64,000 bases of DNA from Poecilobothrus nobilitatus. Lineage: Eukaryota > Arthropoda > Insecta > Diptera > Dolichopodidae. The translations under genes were made by a program, and so were the position numbers. Below, one piece after another: positions 63,180 through 64,000 of this stretch (position 1 is the stretch's first letter; the number at the start of each line of letters is the position of its first letter). Under the pieces are notes generated by a model that saw nothing but the letters and a program-made list of their open reading frames with translations, was not told the origin of the DNA and did not search any database. The stretch lies in NCBI GenBank assembly GCA_947095535.1, contig OX352772.1, positions 96,964,934 to 97,028,933 of the forward strand, in the 5' to 3' direction.

Positions 63180-64000
63180 TTGAAAAAATGTGCTTATTAG
63201 TTTCACTCTGTCCGTCCGTCCGTCCGTCTGTTTACAAAACTTCTACACCGTTAAAGATAGAGAAAAACAATTTTAACCAAAAAAAATAAGTTTGTGGAAC
63301 AACTTTTTCATGTAGCCCCACCCATTACGGAGCTACATCCCTTCAAACTTTGAAAAAGCCCTATTTTTAAATGCATATATCTTATGTTCTGCTTAAGATT
63401 TTTTCAATCTGAAAACGTCATTCGACAGGTATTTTTTTTATCTTTATAAATTAATATCAAAAATATACAATTTTTTTAAATTTAGTATTTAAATTTACCG
63501 TTATGTGAAAACCAAATTTTGCATGATTTTTCTACTTTCATAACTCCGGCACGCTTCTAGATAGAGGCTTGAAATTTTGAGGCAAGAAAGAACTTTTAGA
63601 ATTAGTATAAGTTTGCTCAGAAAATTTTTTTGGACCACCCCCTGTTTATGATCTACTAGGGCTTAAAAATTGAAAATTTGCTTTTTTTAAACACCTGTAA
63701 CTTGGGAACCTATACACATTTTACTTCTGCAAGATAAAAAATTAAAGCTACGATAATATATTTTTACGTGCGTCAAAAGTTTATTTTAGTTGTAAAGGGT
63801 TCCAAAGTTGCAGCTCTTCAAAATTGCGAAAAAGCTCCATTTTCAGTTTTATATATCTCAGGCTCTGCGTAATAGTTGTGAAATCTAAAACCGCAAGAAG
63901 ATCGAAAATTTTATTATCTATATAAATCTATATCAAAATTATGTAATATTTTGTAAATTACGATTTAAATTTACCGTTATGTGAAAACCACATTTTGCAT
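63180..64000 (+). repeat. Interspersed repeat family C, longer copy
   Basis: Starts near a GTCCGTCCGTCCGTCCGTCT tract (63,210-63,229) and carries GGAGCTACA.CCC, TTTAAATTTACCGTTATGTG (twice: 63,486 and 63,967, with AAAACCA.ATTTTGCAT), and the block shared with 51,910-52,280. The repetition of the ACCGTTATGTGAAAACCA block ~480 bp apart suggests internal tandem units. It continues beyond the window. Confidence 0.65.

Noticed and set aside
1..64000. CRISPR array, bacterial operons, ribosome binding sites or terminators
   Set aside because: The tandem repeats lack the short-repeat/unique-spacer layout, and all recognisable genes are from eukaryotic transposons; the window is not prokaryotic.

Overview
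This is a very AT-rich stretch of animal DNA, most likely from a fly (an inference from the errantivirus, Jockey and P-element relatives and the GACGGACGG / TACCCGTACGA repeat types typical of higher flies). I see no convincing single-copy host gene. Nearly everything that can be interpreted is transposable-element sequence in various states of decay, often nested, so the window reads like heterochromatin or a transposon graveyard.

Layout. 1-6.9 kb: interspersed repeats and minisatellites, including a ~1.6 kb repeat with 14-bp inverted ends. 7.0-11.4 kb: a decayed Ty3/gypsy errantivirus on the minus strand with gag, protease, RT, RNase H, an integrase stub and an env relic. 11.9-13.3 kb: a foldback-like structure of short A/T-rich tandem units. 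13.8-14.0 kb: a tRNA-derived SINE abutting a second, different Ty3/gypsy relic (14.0-16.5 kb). 16.6-17.7 kb: a LINE 3' end. 18.4-24.1 kb: two copies of a ~1.4 kb repeat flanking a minus-strand Jockey LINE.

24.3-44.1 kb is the centrepiece: a whole Polinton/Maverick (virus-like giant DNA transposon) bounded by ~700-bp terminal inverted repeats. It holds relics of protein-primed DNA polymerase B, retroviral-type integrase with a chromodomain-like tail, adenovirus-type cysteine protease, double jelly-roll major capsid protein and the C-terminus of the packaging ATPase. It also has several small accessory genes. One of these (42,776-43,003, +) is still open and matches, without gaps, the conserved PP1/eIF2-alpha-phosphatase domain of PPP1R15/GADD34. 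That would be a stress-response antagonist carried by a Polinton, and I rate it the most interesting thing in the window. The Polinton was later hit by a CR1-like LINE (26.3-30.85 kb), a 2.8 kb DNA transposon inside the integrase (35.36-38.14 kb) and a palindromic MITE also inside the integrase (38.35-38.63 kb).

44.1-56.3 kb: a Tc1/mariner-like relic, a near-perfect ~780-bp palindrome, a ~145-bp minisatellite, direct repeats, a 635-bp Harbinger-type MITE with intact TTA duplication, and a minus-strand CR1-like LINE. 56.5-62.3 kb: a P-element-like transposon (THAP domain plus P-type transposase) split by two LINE insertions, one with a clear 11-bp target duplication. 62.3-64 kb: AT-rich DNA and another interspersed repeat.

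Limits: reading frames of decayed elements were followed by eye across frameshifts, so boundaries of relics are approximate, and clade names for LINEs are judgments from motifs, not from trees.
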